64,000 bases of DNA from Bacteroidales bacterium SW299 (GTDB lineage: Bacteria > Bacteroidota > Bacteroidia > Bacteroidales > Bacteroidaceae), in contig SDWH01000007.1 of assembly GCA_019550975.1 (NCBI GenBank), positions 92,457 to 156,456 of the forward strand, read 5' to 3'. This document shows positions 8,895 through 18,434 of this stretch, in pieces (the first letter of the stretch is position 1; each line of letters opens with the position of its first letter). The position numbers and the translations under genes are program-made. The notes under the pieces were generated by a model. The model did no database searches. It was given only the letters and a program-made list of their open reading frames with translations, and was not told where the DNA came from.

Positions 8895-10336
8895 TTCTTT
8901 TTCTTGATTAAATATTGGATGCTTTCCTTGAATGTCACCGAGCCGCTTGCCCACATGACCGACGTGTAGATGGCGGCGGCAAACAGAATCTTGAGGAGGA
9001 GCGTGAGATAAATGTTTTCGGTGCATAAGCCGACCAGAAAGCCGGTCAGCAGCATGGTTCCTCCTGCGGTGAGGCAGAAAGGCAGGATGTCGGCTAGAGC
9101 CTCGAACAGGTTCAGGCGGATTTCTTTCCATACGAAATACTGCCACACGAACAGCCAGAGGATGTTTATCCCTATATAGCAGCGTATCATTACGGGAATA
9201 CCGTAAGGATGGCAGGCAATCATGGCCGCAACCTGTACCATTCCCTGGATGATGGTGTTCCACATGAAGATGTGTGACTTTCCCTTGCTTATGATCAGAT
9301 TTGAATAGAGGCCTACAAGACTGGTAAAGGCGCTTCCGATGCACAGCATCTGCAGAATATGGGAACTTTCCGCCCATTTCGACGTGATGGCGATGGTTAT
9401 CAGTTCTGTTGCAATCAGCGAGAGGCCGAACAGTGAAGGGAAGGCGAGAAAAGAGGTGAAGCGGAGCATCTTCCGGAATACGCGTTTCTGGCGTTCCTTT
9501 TCGTCGGCTACCTTAGCGAGAATCGGCTGTGCCACACCGTTTATCATCCCTGTGATGACCGAATATCCCATGTAGTTCCATTTGTTGGCCTGGTTGAAGT
9601 CGCCGACTTCTTTCTCTGAGTAGAATTTTCCGAGCACGACCGACAGTATGTTGTAGTTGATGTGGCCGAAAATGTTGGTGATGAGCAGGCGGCTGCTGAA
9701 GGACAGCATTCCCTTCAAGGGACTGAAGTCGATGCGGAAAGAAGGCCTCCAGGGAGAAAAATGCCAGTAGAGCGCAGTGACGGAAGCGACATATACGATG
9801 TTTTGTGTGGCGATGCCCCAATAGGCAAACCCGTTGAGCGCAAGAACGACTCCCACAGTGCCGGAGATGACGAGGCCTGCGAACATGGAAACGGCACGCT
9901 GTTTGACCATCAGATTCCGGAACATGTAGGCACTCTGGGCTGTCCCCAGGCTTGAGATGAAGAAGCCGAGAAACGAGTAGCGCGACAATGCCTCAAGCTC
10001 GGGCGTGTTGTAGAACCTTGCGATCAGGGGAGCGGACAGCGACAGAAGCAGATAGAGGGTGAGGCCGGCCAGCGAACTGAACCAGAATACGGCATTGTAG
10101 TCTTCGTGCCGGATTGCCTTCTTGTTGGCCAGTGCGGCCGTAAACCCGCTTTCCTGAATCGAACTGGCGATAAGCGAGAAGATGCTCAGCATGCCGACCA
10201 TTCCATAGTCTGCGCGCGAAAGGATGCGCGCAAGAAAAATTCCGAAGAAAAGGTTGAGCAGCTGCTGGGCTCCGTTGCTTAATCCTCCCCACAACAGGCC
10301 TTTCGCGGTCTTTTCCTTTAATGATTGTTCGGGCAT
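8891..10336 (-). CDS. Wzx-type lipopolysaccharide/polysaccharide flippase
   Basis: 481 residues with about 12 hydrophobic segments, a MATE/Wzx-fold flippase moving undecaprenyl-linked glycan across the inner membrane. The start SLKEKTAKGLLWGGLSNGAQ and the following RILSRADYGMVGML are typical of WzxC-like proteins of the PST family. It is the first gene of the leftward operon and is followed directly (ATGA overlap) by glycosyltransferases, as expected for a surface-glycan cluster. Upstream lies a 31-bp inverted repeat, then metG. Confidence 0.88.
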   Translation of the reverse strand: MPEQSLKEKTAKGLLWGGLSNGAQQLLNLFFGIFLARILSRADYGMVGMLSIFSLIASSIQESGFTAALANKKAIRHEDYNAVFWFSSLAGLTLYLLLSLSAPLIARFYNTPELEALSRYSFLGFFISSLGTAQSAYMFRNLMVKQRAVSMFAGLVISGTVGVVLALNGFAYWGIATQNIVYVASVTALYWHFSPWRPSFRIDFSPLKGMLSFSSRLLITNIFGHINYNILSVVLGKFYSEKEVGDFNQANKWNYMGYSVITGMINGVAQPILAKVADEKERQKRVFRKMLRFTSFLAFPSLFGLSLIATELITIAITSKWAESSHILQMLCIGSAFTSLVGLYSNLIISKGKSHIFMWNTIIQGMVQVAAMIACHPYGIPVMIRCYIGINILWLFVWQYFVWKEIRLNLFEALADILPFCLTAGGTMLLTGFLVGLCTENIYLTLLLKILFAAAIYTSVMWASGSVTFKESIQYLIKKKK

Positions 10337-10355
10337 ATTGCAAGATTAAAAGATG

Positions 10356-10429
10356 AAACACAGATTAACGCAGATCAGCGCGGATTTTGTATGTTTAGAA
10401 TCTGCGGAAATCTGCGTTAATCTGCGTTT
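10356..10429. repeat. 31-bp imperfect inverted repeat between metG and the flippase
   Basis: Arms 10356-10386 and 10399-10429 with a 12-base loop; each arm contains CAGATTAACGCAGAT, and the remaining positions match except for a few central bases. It can fold into a long hairpin on either strand. It may end metG transcription (both neighbours run leftward) or be a mobile palindromic repeat; there is no U-tract after the arm on the minus strand. Confidence 0.8.
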
Positions 10430-10442
10430 CAGGATAAAAAGA

Positions 10443-12485
10443 TTACTTCACTTCGCTGCCCGGCTTCACCTCACGCAAGACGGAAGTGACCGCCAGCGAG
10501 CCGTCGAAGTTTTCGGCGCTGAGAATCATGCCTTCGCTCACCAGGCCGTTCTTGAACTGGCGCGGAGCGAGGTTGGCGATGAACAGCACCTGCTTGCCTA
10601 CCAGCTCTTCGGGCTTGTAGTGCTGGGCGATGCCGCTCACGATGGTGCGGTTTTCCAGCCCGTCGGCAATCTTGAATTTGAGCAGTTTCTTCATCTTGGG
10701 CACATTTTCGCACTCCAGCACCGTGCCCACGCGGATGTCCAGCTTGTCGAAGTCTTCGATGGATACGGTCGGCTTGATCGGATTGGCCTTGTAGTTGGCG
10801 GCTTCGTTCGCTTTCTTGGTGGCGAGCAGCTTGTCAATCTGTGCCTGGATGGTTTCGTCCTCAATCTTTTCAAACAGCAGTTCCGCCTTGTTCAGCGCAT
10901 GTCCTGCCTCCAGCAGGTCGGTGCGTCCCAACTGTTCCCAGCTGAAGCTTTCCATGTTCAGCATCTTGCGGAGCTTCTCGGAGCTGAACGGCAGGAAGGG
11001 TTCGAAGGCGATGGAAAGGTTTGCTACCAGTTGCAGGGCAATGTGCAGGATGGTTGCCACACGGTTCATGTCGGTCTTCGCCAGCTTCCACGGTTCGGTG
11101 TCGGCCAGGTATTTGTTGCCGATGCGTGCCAGATTCATGGCCTCCTTCTGTGCATCGCGGAACTTGAATGCATCGAGCAGCTTTTCCACTTGAACCTTCA
11201 CGTCGGCAAACTCCCGGAGAGTTTCCTTGTCGTAGTCGGTCAGTTCGCCGCAGGCAGGAACCTTTCCTTCAAAATATTTGTGGGTGAGCACCAGCGCACG
11301 GTTCACGAAGTTGCCGTATACGGCCACCAGTTCGTTGTTGTTGCGTGCCTGGAAGTCCTTCCATGTAAAGTCGTTGTCTTTCGTTTCCGGCGCGTTGGCG
11401 GTGAGCACATAGCGCAGCACGTCCTGCTTTCCGGGGAAATCCTGAAGGTATTCGTGCAGCCATACCGCCCAGTTGCGTGAGGTGGATATCTTGTCGCCTT
11501 CCAGATTGAGGAACTCGTTTGCCGGCACGTTGTCGGGCAGGATGTAGCTTCCTTCCGCCTTCAGCATGGCGGGGAACACGATGCAGTGGAACACGATGTT
11601 GTCTTTTCCGATGAAATGGACGAGGCGTGTTTCGGGATCCTTCCACCATTTCTCCCACGAGTCGGGAAGCAGTTCCTTTGTATTCGAGATGTAGCCGATG
11701 GGTGCGTCAAACCATACGTAGAGCACCTTTCCTTCGGCTCCCTCTACCGGAACGGGGATTCCCCAGTCGAGGTCGCGGCTCACGGCGCGCGGCTGAAGTC
11801 CCATGTCGAGCCAGCTCTTGCACTGGCCGTACACGTTGGGCCGCCATTCCTTGTGGTCTTCCAGAATCCATTGGCGCAGCCATGCCTCGTGCTTGTCGAG
11901 CGGCAGATACCAGTGGGTGGTTTCCTTCATCACCGGCTGGCTTCCGCTGATGGCGCTCTTCGGATTGATAAGTTCCGTGGGCGAAAGCGTGGAGCCGCAC
12001 TTCTCGCACTGGTCGCCGTATGCGCCCTGCGCATGGCAGCGCGGACATTCTCCCGTGATATAGCGGTCGGCAAGGAAAGTCTTGGCCTCTTCATCGTAGT
12101 ACTGCATGGAGGTCTTTTCGATGAACTCTCCTTTGTCATAGAGCTTGCGGAAGAAGTCGGAAGCCGTGTCGTGGTGCACTTTTGATGAGGTGCGTCCGTA
12201 CACGTCGAACGAGATGCCGAACTCCTTGAACGAGTCGCGGATAAGCGTGTGGTAGCGGTCCACGATGTCCTGCGGTGTGCAGCCTTCCTTTTTTGCCCGG
12301 ATGGTGATGGGCACTCCGTGTTCGTCGGAGCCGCCGATAAAGAGCACGTCCTCCTTCTTCAGGCGGAGGTAGCGCACGTAAATGTCTGCCGGCACATAGA
12401 CTCCTGCCAGGTGGCCGATATGGACCGGTCCGTTGGCATACGGCAGAGCCGAGGTGACGGTTGTCCGTTTGAATTTCTTTTCCAT
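10443..12485 (-). CDS. metG: Methionyl-tRNA synthetase
   Basis: 680 residues, full length for the long bacterial form. It charges tRNA-Met with methionine in the cytosol. The class I HIGH motif is literal at residues 22-25, the KMSKS loop appears as KISTS at 332-336, and a zinc knuckle [17 protein letters not shown] lies in the connective peptide. The C-terminal 110 residues (about 570 on) form the EMAPII/Trbp111-like tRNA-binding and dimerization domain ([18 protein letters not shown]). It is monocistronic as far as can be seen, with its own promoter box just upstream. Confidence 0.97.
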   Translation of the reverse strand: MEKKFKRTTVTSALPYANGPVHIGHLAGVYVPADIYVRYLRLKKEDVLFIGGSDEHGVPITIRAKKEGCTPQDIVDRYHTLIRDSFKEFGISFDVYGRTSSKVHHDTASDFFRKLYDKGEFIEKTSMQYYDEEAKTFLADRYITGECPRCHAQGAYGDQCEKCGSTLSPTELINPKSAISGSQPVMKETTHWYLPLDKHEAWLRQWILEDHKEWRPNVYGQCKSWLDMGLQPRAVSRDLDWGIPVPVEGAEGKVLYVWFDAPIGYISNTKELLPDSWEKWWKDPETRLVHFIGKDNIVFHCIVFPAMLKAEGSYILPDNVPANEFLNLEGDKISTSRNWAVWLHEYLQDFPGKQDVLRYVLTANAPETKDNDFTWKDFQARNNNELVAVYGNFVNRALVLTHKYFEGKVPACGELTDYDKETLREFADVKVQVEKLLDAFKFRDAQKEAMNLARIGNKYLADTEPWKLAKTDMNRVATILHIALQLVANLSIAFEPFLPFSSEKLRKMLNMESFSWEQLGRTDLLEAGHALNKAELLFEKIEDETIQAQIDKLLATKKANEAANYKANPIKPTVSIEDFDKLDIRVGTVLECENVPKMKKLLKFKIADGLENRTIVSGIAQHYKPEELVGKQVLFIANLAPRQFKNGLVSEGMILSAENFDGSLAVTSVLREVKPGSEVK

Positions 12486-12521
12486 ATATTTCTGTTTTTT
12501 CCTGATACGATATTAGCTCTG

Positions 12522-12529
12522 CAAAGATA
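12522..12529 (-). promoter_or_regulatory. Candidate -7 promoter box of metG
   Basis: Minus strand reads TATCTTTG, an exact TAnnTTTG match, 37 bases upstream of the metG ATG at 12485. Confidence 0.6.
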
Positions 12530-12811
12530 CAGATTATTAATGAATAAATGCGGGGTAGGGAAGCAGAATTTGCGCTTTGCCCCGTCTTTGGCGTTCTGCT
12601 TCCCGAAGCGCGGAATCATAAATCTTCCGGAAATGGGGATTTGCTGTCGGAATGTCGGAATATCGCTGTTTTTCCTGACAGGGCTTGCTGCGGTTTCCGC
12701 CCGTTCAGGAATGAATTGTTAATTAAATTCGGCATTTGTCCCTTTTATAGGGCTTGCAAGTAGGGGCGAAATTGCATCTGCCGGTAAAAAAGAAGTGTTT
12801 TTATGCGGAAA

Positions 12812-12888
12812 ATGACGGGACATTTCATGTCAGATTCCCCGTCATTCCTTGCAGGATGTTGGGATATGTCAGAAAAATGTCCCGTCAT
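12812..12888. repeat. 14-bp perfect inverted repeat, 49-base spacer
   Basis: Arms ATGACGGGACATTT (12812-12825) and AAATGTCCCGTCAT (12875-12888); the right arm is followed by CTTTTTG. In between, the sequence CCCGTCAT recurs partially as CCCCGTCATT at 12837. It could be a factor-dependent terminator or a paired operator. Confidence 0.6.
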
Positions 12889-12946
12889 CTTTTTGAATCA
12901 GTCTGTTCTGCCCCGTTTCTTTTTCTGGAATCCTTGTGAAAAATGA

Positions 12947-12954
12947 TACTTTTG
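12947..12954 (+). promoter_or_regulatory. Candidate -7 promoter box upstream of the lipoprotein locus
   Basis: Reads TACTTTTG, an exact TAnnTTTG match. It would give a leader of nearly 390 bases before the ATG at 13341, so it may serve an unseen small transcript instead. Confidence 0.35.
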
Positions 12955-13340
12955 AAATGATAAAATGTTCGGATTATGCCGTATTCTTGGCTTTCTGCCG
13001 GTTCTGTTTGTCGGATTCTTTTCCTATGTCATGGAAATGCGGTTTATGGTGGAAAAGTGATTTTGTTTGAACGGTTCTCCCTGCGTAATTTCTGCCATGT
13101 TCTGCCGGAGCTCGGAAATGGCGGAATCTCGATCCTTCGGATTGTCATTGTGTCAGTTTGTCAAATGATGGAAGTCCCTTTGTGAAAGGTGAATGAATGT
13201 TATATTTCTGTGTCTTAATTTCTGTTGTTTTGTTTGTCTTGTGTTAATGCAGCTTTTGTCCAGTTTTATTTCAAGGTATTTGTTTGCATATTTGTAAAAA
13301 AATCTTTTTCTTTACACAAAACATGCTAAACCTTAAAGTT

Positions 13341-15155
13341 ATGAGAAGCACAGGTCTTATTCTGTTGTTCATTCTGTTCGTGTGCGGCTGTACATCGAAC
13401 AGATACGAGGACGGAGCGTGGGAGGTTGCCGAGACCTCCGCAACCAATGGGGAAGAACTTTCCCGTTTTCTGGAACATTACAAGGACGGTGGCGATAGGA
13501 AAAAGTACGAAGCCGCCTGCTTCCTGGTCTGCAACATGCCCGGCAAGTATTCCGTGACGGGCGGCAGGCCCGTCTATGACGTGGACGTGGTGAAGGCCGA
13601 TTCGCTGGTCCGCTCGCTTGAAGCCTCGTTTGCCCTGCGCGGGTCATCGCCCTATCTGAAAGACTACAGCTTCGGGCAGTTTCTGGAATACATACTTCCA
13701 TACCGTGTGGCGAACGAGCCGCTGGAATACGGGTGGAAAGAGGACTGCCCGAACCGTTTTGCTCCGGAAAAGGGAATGGGAATAAAGGAAGCCGCCGATG
13801 CCGTCAACGCGCAGGTAAGGCTCGACCTCTCTCCGGCAAGCTACGGCGACCTTCCCCAGTCGTATTCCTCGCTCATGAAGAACGGCTTCGGCAAGTGTGA
13901 CGACCGTACCGCCCTGCTTGTCATGGCATTGCGGGCCGCCGGCATCCCGTCTGCCTACGAGTTTGTCCCCCAATGGGGCAGCAGCAACAACGGGCATTCG
14001 TTCGTGTCGGTCATCTTGCCAGACGGTTCCGTCTATCCGCTCCAGAATACGGACAAGGCGACGGGCGACGGCTACCTCTCGCGCAAGCCCACCAAGATTT
14101 ACCGTAAGATGTATGAACTGCAGGGCGGCGGACCGTCCGGCAATGACTCTTCCGTTCCGGAACTGTTCCGTTACGGGGACCTGCTGGACGTGACCTCCCT
14201 CCATCGGGTCGGTTCCCGTGACGTGGAAATCAATGCGAAGGGGAACGGGCGGAAAGGCGGCCTTTATCTTGCCGCGTTCCTTCCGGGCGGCTGGAATCCG
14301 GTCGCCGAATCCCATACCGGCCTGTTTAAAGATGTAAGTACAGGTACACGCCTTGACATGCCGAAAGAGAGCGAGGCAGAGGGGCTGGGCGACGGGGTGG
14401 TGTATCTTCCCGTCCGCTGGAACAGCGGCAGGGCTGAAGCTGCGGGCAATCCCGTAATCGTTTCCGACAGTGCCGTCCGTGAAATCATTCCGGACACGGC
14501 AGTCCGTGAAACGGTGCGGCTGCTCCGGAAATATCCGCTGAACGCCCGCATCGTCAGCTTCGCGAAGCTGATGGTGATGGGACGGTTTGAGGGTGCGAAC
14601 CGGGCGGACTTCTCGGATGCGGAAACCGTTTACCGCATTCTGGACACGCCGGAATGCCGGATGCAGCGTGTTGTTCCGGGCACGGACAAGGCGTTCCGTT
14701 ATGTCCGCTACATCCGCCCGAAAGGCACGTTCAGCATTGCGGAACTTGCCTTGTACCGTCCGGACGGCAGTCCGATACCGTTCCGTCCGGTGGTTTGCGA
14801 AGCCCTTTCGGAAGACAGTCTGGCAGACAATGTGTTCGATTCCGACCCGCTCACCTATTACCAGACGGGCGGAGGCATTGAGCTGTGGGCGGGTGCCGAC
14901 ATGGGCAGGCCGACGGCTGTCGGCTCGATCGGCTTTGCTCCCCGCAACGACGACAACGCGGTCAACTCCCGCGACTCGTATGAGCTGTTCTGGTGGGACG
15001 GGGGATGGAAGAGCCTGGGCGTGCGCACCGCCTCTTCCGACACGCTGGTCTATGAGCATGTGCCGGAACATGCGCTGCTCTGGCTGCGCGACCTGACACG
15101 GGGCAGGGAGGAACGTCCGTTCACATACGAGAACGGGCGGCAAGTGTGGTGGTAA
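13341..15155 (+). CDS. Transglutaminase-like lipoprotein with C-terminal discoidin-like domain
   Basis: 604 residues from the ATG at 13341; the longer frame from 13284 would put residues before the signal peptide. The signal peptide ends in a lipobox (FVCGCTS), so the protein is a lipoprotein. The middle is a transglutaminase/papain-fold domain: GFGKCDDRTALLVMALRAAG with Cys186, NNGHSF with His219 and an NTD with Asp238 form the expected triad in family order and spacing. The last 150 residues (from about FRYVRYIRPKG) look like an F5/8-type C sugar-binding module. It opens the locus that ends with the ligase-like gene at 29165. Its role there is unknown: modifying or cross-linking the array lipoproteins or murein is inference. 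Confidence 0.75.
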   Translation: MRSTGLILLFILFVCGCTSNRYEDGAWEVAETSATNGEELSRFLEHYKDGGDRKKYEAACFLVCNMPGKYSVTGGRPVYDVDVVKADSLVRSLEASFALRGSSPYLKDYSFGQFLEYILPYRVANEPLEYGWKEDCPNRFAPEKGMGIKEAADAVNAQVRLDLSPASYGDLPQSYSSLMKNGFGKCDDRTALLVMALRAAGIPSAYEFVPQWGSSNNGHSFVSVILPDGSVYPLQNTDKATGDGYLSRKPTKIYRKMYELQGGGPSGNDSSVPELFRYGDLLDVTSLHRVGSRDVEINAKGNGRKGGLYLAAFLPGGWNPVAESHTGLFKDVSTGTRLDMPKESEAEGLGDGVVYLPVRWNSGRAEAAGNPVIVSDSAVREIIPDTAVRETVRLLRKYPLNARIVSFAKLMVMGRFEGANRADFSDAETVYRILDTPECRMQRVVPGTDKAFRYVRYIRPKGTFSIAELALYRPDGSPIPFRPVVCEALSEDSLADNVFDSDPLTYYQTGGGIELWAGADMGRPTAVGSIGFAPRNDDNAVNSRDSYELFWWDGGWKSLGVRTASSDTLVYEHVPEHALLWLRDLTRGREERPFTYENGRQVWW

Positions 15156-15184
15156 AGAAAAGAAGAACCTTTAAAATAAAGTTT

Positions 15185-16237
15185 ATGAGAACAATTCTAT
15201 TTTTGTCCGCGCTTCTGATTGGAAGCGTGGGCTATGCGCAGCAGATGCAGGATGCGACCAACAAAGACCGCAGGCCGTACATGACCGCGACCTACCATAT
15301 CCACAGCATCAAGACACGCGACTACGAGCAGCTCCGCAAGCGTATGCTCAAGGCCAACGACAGGCTGAAAGACAAGGTGATGAGCGCGGAGCGTTTCAGG
15401 GCGGAGCAGAAGAAGCTTTATCATCTGTACGGCGACACCATCAGCCAGCTTTTCGACAAGGGACGCTCGCGCACGTGGAGCCGGATTACGCAGGAGCTGG
15501 AACGCTACCAGATGCTGAGCGAGGTGAAACTGACTCCGCGTGACAAGATGCTTGCTCTGCACAAGCTGGAGGGCGAATGGGAGGAGAAGCGTGAAGCGAT
15601 GTGGAAGGGCAGCGATACGGAAGCCCGGAAGCAGGCGAAGGAGGCGGACATGATAGACGAACTGAACGGAGAAATCCGCAAGCTGCTCGGCACGGACGTG
15701 GGCAACTGGTACATCGGGTACAAGACGCTGGACTTCATGGCGCTGATGAACATGGACAAATATAAGACTTCGTACAAGAACGGGCACACCATTGCGGAGA
15801 TAGAGCTGAAATACAGGAAGAAGCGTGCCGACATCCTGAAGACGAAGAAGAAGTATGCTGAGAAGGAGGTGGAGTCCATGAAGAACGACGAGAAGAAGGA
15901 GCAGGAAGTCTTCGCTTCCGTTCCGGCGGACGTGGCGAACCGGTGGAAGAAGGTGAATGCCGCCGTAATGGACTATACCTTGCAGAACCGCTACGGCCTG
16001 AGCCAGTCCCAGGTGACTAAGTTCAAGGCGGAATACAACAAGTATGCCATTGAGGAATACAAGATTCTGAACGCGAAGAAACTCTCGCCGGCTGACCGCT
16101 ATGCGCGGCTGGACAAGCTGGGCGACAAATTCTGCCAGAAAGTCAAGCCGCTGTTCTCTGCGGAGAACTACGTAAAGTGGCAGGGCTGGTGGAAATATGA
16201 CTTTGAGCGGAGGATGAAACGGAAAGGACTTAAATAG
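15185..16237 (+). CDS. Secreted helix-rich protein of unknown function
   Basis: 350 residues from the ATG at 15185 (the longer frame from 15146 overlaps the previous gene). A clear signal peptide ends at GYAQ. The mature part is almost wholly charged alpha-helix, rich in Lys and Glu, with possible coiled coil around residues 205-240 (KYRKKRADILKTKKKYAEKE). No known domain recognised. It sits 29 bases after the transglutaminase-like gene and 8 bases before cassette A. The last 54 bases of this gene recur exactly at 25374-25427, so it was once directly upstream of a cassette of the other allele type. It probably belongs to the fixed frame of the locus. Confidence 0.7.
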   Translation: MRTILFLSALLIGSVGYAQQMQDATNKDRRPYMTATYHIHSIKTRDYEQLRKRMLKANDRLKDKVMSAERFRAEQKKLYHLYGDTISQLFDKGRSRTWSRITQELERYQMLSEVKLTPRDKMLALHKLEGEWEEKREAMWKGSDTEARKQAKEADMIDELNGEIRKLLGTDVGNWYIGYKTLDFMALMNMDKYKTSYKNGHTIAEIELKYRKKRADILKTKKKYAEKEVESMKNDEKKEQEVFASVPADVANRWKKVNAAVMDYTLQNRYGLSQSQVTKFKAEYNKYAIEEYKILNAKKLSPADRYARLDKLGDKFCQKVKPLFSAENYVKWQGWWKYDFERRMKRKGLK

Positions 16238-16245
16238 TTTGTGTT

Positions 16246-17799
16246 ATGAAGAAAAAGTATTGTTATTATGGCGCTTTTCTCCTGCCTGCCTTTGTCTGTT
16301 GGCTGGCAGGATGTACGGACGAGTTCCTTCCTTCTCCTGCTGTGCAGATTGAACTGAAGGAGTTTGCGCTGGAGGAGGCTCAGGAGTTTTTCCGCAGCGA
16401 GGCGGAAAAGGAGGGCGCGCGTTCGCGTGGGGAGTCGGAGGTGAAGGCTCTTTCTCCCGGTGACTTCGTGCCTGACTGGGACGGTGCGGTAGGTTCTTCC
16501 AGCGGTGGGCTGGCCTGCTATGACGTTCCCATCGAGGCTGATTACAGGTACAAGGCCGTCTATGCGGAGGAAAGGCACGGCACGGTGTCTGCCGAACGGG
16601 TGAGCGTGTACCAGAAGCTGATAATCGTGAAGGACGTGAAGTCGGAGCGTATGTCGCAGTACATCCTGACGCTCATCCCCTCGAAGGCGTATGACGCACG
16701 CTACGGCAGTTCCGTCTGCGACCGCTTCATCACCCGTTCGGACAAGGGCGGCTTCAGCGGCATCGCCGTCTATTCTTGCGTTTACTCTGCCTATACGGCC
16801 CGTGTGGACACCTATAAGGACGGCGTGAAGCGGGAGGGCGTGTTTCTTCTGGACGGGACGGACAGGAGCGTGTCGGATGCAAAAGCGGATTATGCCCGTT
16901 CGCTTGTTTCCTCCCTGCAGATATTGAGGGGCAAACGTCCTTTGAGCCGTGGGGAATATGACGGTGACTATTATGTGGACTACACTTATGATGACACTTA
17001 CGATGAGATATATGACGGCGGCTGGTTTGATGAGATTGTCGTTACTCCTGACCCTATATGGGACGGTGTGGGTGCAGACGGCCTTACGAATGACGAATGG
17101 ATGAGCAGCACGAATCCTGGTGGCACTGTTGACCCTTCTCCTGAAGATGGCACATCGAATGAGACGGATGACGTTACCACTTCTGATGACGGAGGAAATC
17201 AGCCGCAGGCTCCTGAAGAGCCTGACGTGCAGCTTTCAGGATTCAATGCGAGTGAGATCTTTACCGTCAAGAATGCGATAAGCTCTTTGCAGCAGCGTTT
17301 TCCGAATCTGAATCTTAACGGATTGAATATTCAAAAAGGGGAACGTTATACGCTTGGAAGTGTGGATGATGGCGTTATTAAGTTGAATTTGGGATTTTTC
17401 AATTTGCCTCTTATGTCTGATAAAGCAAGTGTGTTATGGCACGAGATTTATCATTTGCAGAGTAATCACAACGCAAACAAAGATCTCTTATCTGTGGATG
17501 AGAAATATAAGAATATTCCGTTATATATTGAAGATTATCTGAAATATCAGATAAGGAATGAGTATGTTGGGATTGAAACAGAACTGTCTGATGAAAAATT
17601 AGAAGAGTATTATCTAAATTCTTTAGGCTGTAATCAAGTGCGTCATTCAGAATTTTATGAGAATGAACTTGAAACTTATAAGGCGGAGAAAGAGGCGTTT
17701 CCGGACAATATGGTATCGGATAAATATATAGAAAATCGTCAATATGCAGAATGGCAGTATGAAGAAGGGCTTCGAATAGCAAGAGAACATGGTTTCTAA
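16246..17799 (+). CDS. Cassette A: surface-type lipoprotein with C-terminal HExxH metallopeptidase-like domain (putative toxin)
   Basis: 517 residues. The signal peptide ends in the lipobox LAGC, followed by TDEF, an acidic run like the Bacteroidetes surface-export signal. Residues 20-240 form a conserved N-terminal region shared, at lower identity, with cassettes B and E and almost identical with the remains in C and D. Next comes a Tyr/Asp-rich linker (about 245-275) and a Pro/Ser/Thr/Asp spacer. The C-terminal 190 residues carry HEIYH (399-403) with a further His at 408, and NELE (473-476): the layout of a gluzincin zinc peptidase. The next gene, 17 bases on, encodes a small secreted partner. 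Reading it as toxin plus immunity is inference from the cassette pattern; a plain secreted protease with its inhibitor is the alternative. Confidence 0.7.
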   Translation: MKKKYCYYGAFLLPAFVCWLAGCTDEFLPSPAVQIELKEFALEEAQEFFRSEAEKEGARSRGESEVKALSPGDFVPDWDGAVGSSSGGLACYDVPIEADYRYKAVYAEERHGTVSAERVSVYQKLIIVKDVKSERMSQYILTLIPSKAYDARYGSSVCDRFITRSDKGGFSGIAVYSCVYSAYTARVDTYKDGVKREGVFLLDGTDRSVSDAKADYARSLVSSLQILRGKRPLSRGEYDGDYYVDYTYDDTYDEIYDGGWFDEIVVTPDPIWDGVGADGLTNDEWMSSTNPGGTVDPSPEDGTSNETDDVTTSDDGGNQPQAPEEPDVQLSGFNASEIFTVKNAISSLQQRFPNLNLNGLNIQKGERYTLGSVDDGVIKLNLGFFNLPLMSDKASVLWHEIYHLQSNHNANKDLLSVDEKYKNIPLYIEDYLKYQIRNEYVGIETELSDEKLEEYYLNSLGCNQVRHSEFYENELETYKAEKEAFPDNMVSDKYIENRQYAEWQYEEGLRIAREHGF

Positions 17800-17816
17800 A
17801 TTTAATGTATGCAATT

Positions 17817-18230
17817 ATGAAAAAGTTAAAATTAATATGTATCTGTATGTTTTGTTTCTTTCCTTTTTTGTGCCTTAAAGCTCAGGATGTGGATTTCAGT
17901 CTTACACGGGAGGGGAATAAGGTGATTTACAAAGTTTCAAATCGTATGAAACAGTTTGTGGTGTTATACGAAACTTTTGTAGATATAGGCACAGGTTCTC
18001 ATCTTTTAGTAAGGTATAAAAATGCAGAAGGAGAGATTAACGCTGAAATCCTGTCAGTGCAGGATAAACATTTTATAAGGGTGGATCCAGGTGAAAGTTA
18101 TGTTCGTTCCATTGATATTTCTCGTTATGTTCAAAATGGAATTGTTGCTATCAGTGCTGTTGCTAATGTGTCCTTTGATGATGAACGGGGCAAACTGAAG
18201 ATTGTCAGAATGGAAAAAGAGATTCCATGA
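17817..18230 (+). CDS. Small secreted partner of cassette A (putative immunity/inhibitor)
   Basis: 137 residues from the ATG at 17817 (an upstream in-frame ATG at 17805 only lengthens the n-region). The signal peptide ends at LKAQ. The mature part is a small beta-rich domain of about 115 residues: QDVDFSLTREGNKVIYKVSN, then GSHLLVRYKNAEGEI. The same pattern occurs in the partners of cassettes C, D and E, which also follow metallopeptidase-like domains, so the partner family tracks the enzyme family. Predicted periplasmic. Its TGA overlaps the ATG of the ligase remnant (ATGA). Confidence 0.6.
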   Translation: MKKLKLICICMFCFFPFLCLKAQDVDFSLTREGNKVIYKVSNRMKQFVVLYETFVDIGTGSHLLVRYKNAEGEINAEILSVQDKHFIRVDPGESYVRSIDISRYVQNGIVAISAVANVSFDDERGKLKIVRMEKEIP

Positions 18231-18403
18231 ACCTGCGGTGTGTAGGTATCATGCGGAGCGGCACAATGCCGCTCCTGCTTTTCTGTTTGCTGGCATATTT
18301 CCATCGGGATGTTCCGGTAGACATGTCTTCGTTGTGGCGGATGGGAGCGGCTGTATCTGTCTATCTTGTTCTCCGGCTGTATCTGGAGAAACAGGATTGC
18401 TGA
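18227..18403 (+). pseudogene. Ligase-gene remnant 1 (5' end of the O-antigen-ligase-like gene)
   Basis: 58 codons ending at TGA 18401-18403. From 18251 it reads almost as the first 50 codons of the intact gene at 27672 (compare MSSLWRMGAAVSVYLVLRL with MSSLWRTGAAVSVYLAVRL). It keeps the ATGA overlap with the preceding partner gene and the hairpin at 18255-18275. It marks the old right boundary of cassette A. Confidence 0.85.
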
Positions 18404-18434
18404 AGTACTGGAACCGGTGAGAATATGACTTTGG

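Larger units (their letters stand above)
12541..13340. other. Gene-free region between metG and the lipoprotein locus
   Basis: About 800 bases with no convincing gene; the longest rightward frame (12976-13185, 69 codons) has no recognisable features. It contains a 14-bp inverted repeat, an exact promoter box at 12947-12954 and a near match (CATATTTG, 13287-13294) 47 bases before the lipoprotein start. A long 5' leader or a small RNA is possible but cannot be shown. Confidence 0.5.

Noticed and set aside
8895..9377. N-terminal extension of the GT2 gene at 7947
   Set aside because: The extension runs through the flippase gene in another frame; the true start at 8894 gives a standard GT2 N end and an ATGA overlap.
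10353..11480. Long rightward open frame (375 codons) opposite metG
   Set aside because: It lies wholly inside the well-supported metG gene and its peptide has no family features; it comes from codon bias on the other strand.
12976..13185. 69-codon frame in the leader of the lipoprotein locus
   Set aside because: Hydrophobic and Cys-containing but without signal peptide form, conserved motif or good start context; not strong enough to call a gene.
13644..15143. 499-codon leftward frame opposite the transglutaminase-like gene
   Set aside because: Antisense artefact of high-GC coding sequence. The rightward frame has a lipobox, a Cys-His-Asp triad and sensible domains.
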